Assembly: GCA_047973125.1 (NCBI GenBank)
Contig: JBKEBK010000024.1
Span: 124,001-188,000 of the forward strand
DNA from: CAYNRG01 sp047973125
GTDB lineage: Bacteria > Bacillota_I > Bacilli_A > Erysipelotrichales > Erysipelotrichaceae
Direction of reading: 5' to 3'
DNA length: 64,000 nucleotides
Shown: one piece after another, positions 63,767 through 64,000 of the stretch
Layout of the letters: each line of letters starts with the position of its first letter
How positions within the stretch are numbered: the stretch's first letter is position 1
Made by a program: the position numbers and the translations under genes
The notes under the pieces: generated by a model
The model's database searches: none
Told to the model about the DNA's origin: nothing
What the model saw: the letters and a program-made list of their open reading frames with translations, nothing else

Positions 63767-64000
63767 ATGAAATTAGGTATAAATACTGCTATTTTAGAAC
63801 ACTATAATTTCGATGAAATGCTAGAATTTTCAGCAAAAGTTGGATTTAAGTGTGTAGAGGTGGCTTGTTGGCCCAAAGGAAATTCTCAAAGAAGATATGG
63901 CGGAGTATCACATATTGATGTTGATAATATGAGTGAAGATTCAGTAAATAAAATAAAAAATCTTTGTAATAAACATAATATTGAAATATCAGCATTAGCA
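63767..64000 (+). CDS. Sugar phosphate isomerase/epimerase-like TIM-barrel protein (cut by window edge)
   Basis: The first 78 codons, read from ATG 63767 with AAGGAGG 6 bases upstream. It begins MKLGINTAILEHYNFDEMLE and continues AKVGFKCVEVACWPKG, then GGVSHIDVDN. This is the first barrel half of a xylose-isomerase-like protein, different from the one at 60544. It starts 1 base after lacI, so it is co-transcribed with the regulator and is probably part of the same pathway. The metal ligands lie beyond the window. Confidence 0.85.
   Translation, partial: MKLGINTAILEHYNFDEMLEFSAKVGFKCVEVACWPKGNSQRRYGGVSHIDVDNMSEDSVNKIKNLCNKHNIEISALA

Noticed and set aside
1..64000. CRISPR arrays, tRNA genes, prophage genes and intact insertion sequences
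   Set aside because: No regularly spaced repeats, no tRNA T-arm/acceptor patterns, no phage structural or integrase proteins and no transposase were seen on either strand.

Overview
The window is a compact chromosomal segment with AT-rich bases and codons throughout. It reads in the standard code: many genes end in TGA and none reads through it. The gene order is typical of Bacillota: recU-ponA beside nth-dnaD and gpsB-rnpB, the yqeG-yqeH-yhbY-nadD-yqeK-rsfS-yqeM string, rpsT-lepA-hemW, glyQS-dnaG-rpoD-trmK, and rpsU-phoH-ybeY-dgkA-cdd-era-recO. Type B RNase P RNA, T-box control and strong GGAGG ribosome sites agree. PBP1, MurE, FemX, FtsA and FtsZ show a walled, dividing cell. The short proteins and the NadD-YqeK fusion point to an Erysipelotrichia- or Mollicutes-related lineage, but the exact taxon is inference.

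Layout. 1-5000: a leftward glycoside operon (GH1, GPH symporter, TetR regulator, GH36) with a clear promoter-operator. 5000-11000: recA, pgsA, and a malic enzyme-aspartase-two-subunit fumarase operon that would turn aspartate into fumarate, malate and pyruvate. 11000-17000: rnpB, gpsB, recU-ponA, nth, dnaD and a small exported protein. 17000-21600: mtnN and the yqe ribosome/NAD operon. 21700-26000: two ABC-2 export systems. 26000-45000: housekeeping genes for translation, tRNA and rRNA modification, replication, sigma-70, recombination and nucleotide salvage, plus a lone papain/C39-like protein. 45000-51400: three RNA-controlled transport units: uracil/xanthine permease with a PyrR-like leader, a CNNM/CorC protein with an unclassified switch-like leader, and metNIQ behind a methionine T-box. 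51400-55900: femX, ftsA-ftsZ and yceD-rpmF. 55900-64000: a divergent carbohydrate locus with a ribose-type ABC importer, two Gfo/Idh/MocA dehydrogenases, two xylose-isomerase-like TIM-barrel proteins (one cut by the window edge) and a LacI regulator.

Most transcription runs leftward. Rightward units are recU-ponA, the small exported gene at 16.5 kb, rpsT, femX and the lacI unit. Convergent ends share bidirectional terminators. Most promising for new biology are the sugar locus at the right end, whose two dehydrogenases and two isomerase-like proteins suggest keto-sugar chemistry, and the CNNM leader RNA. No tRNA, CRISPR array or intact insertion sequence was seen; one short stretch near 47.5 kb may be a mobile-element remnant.
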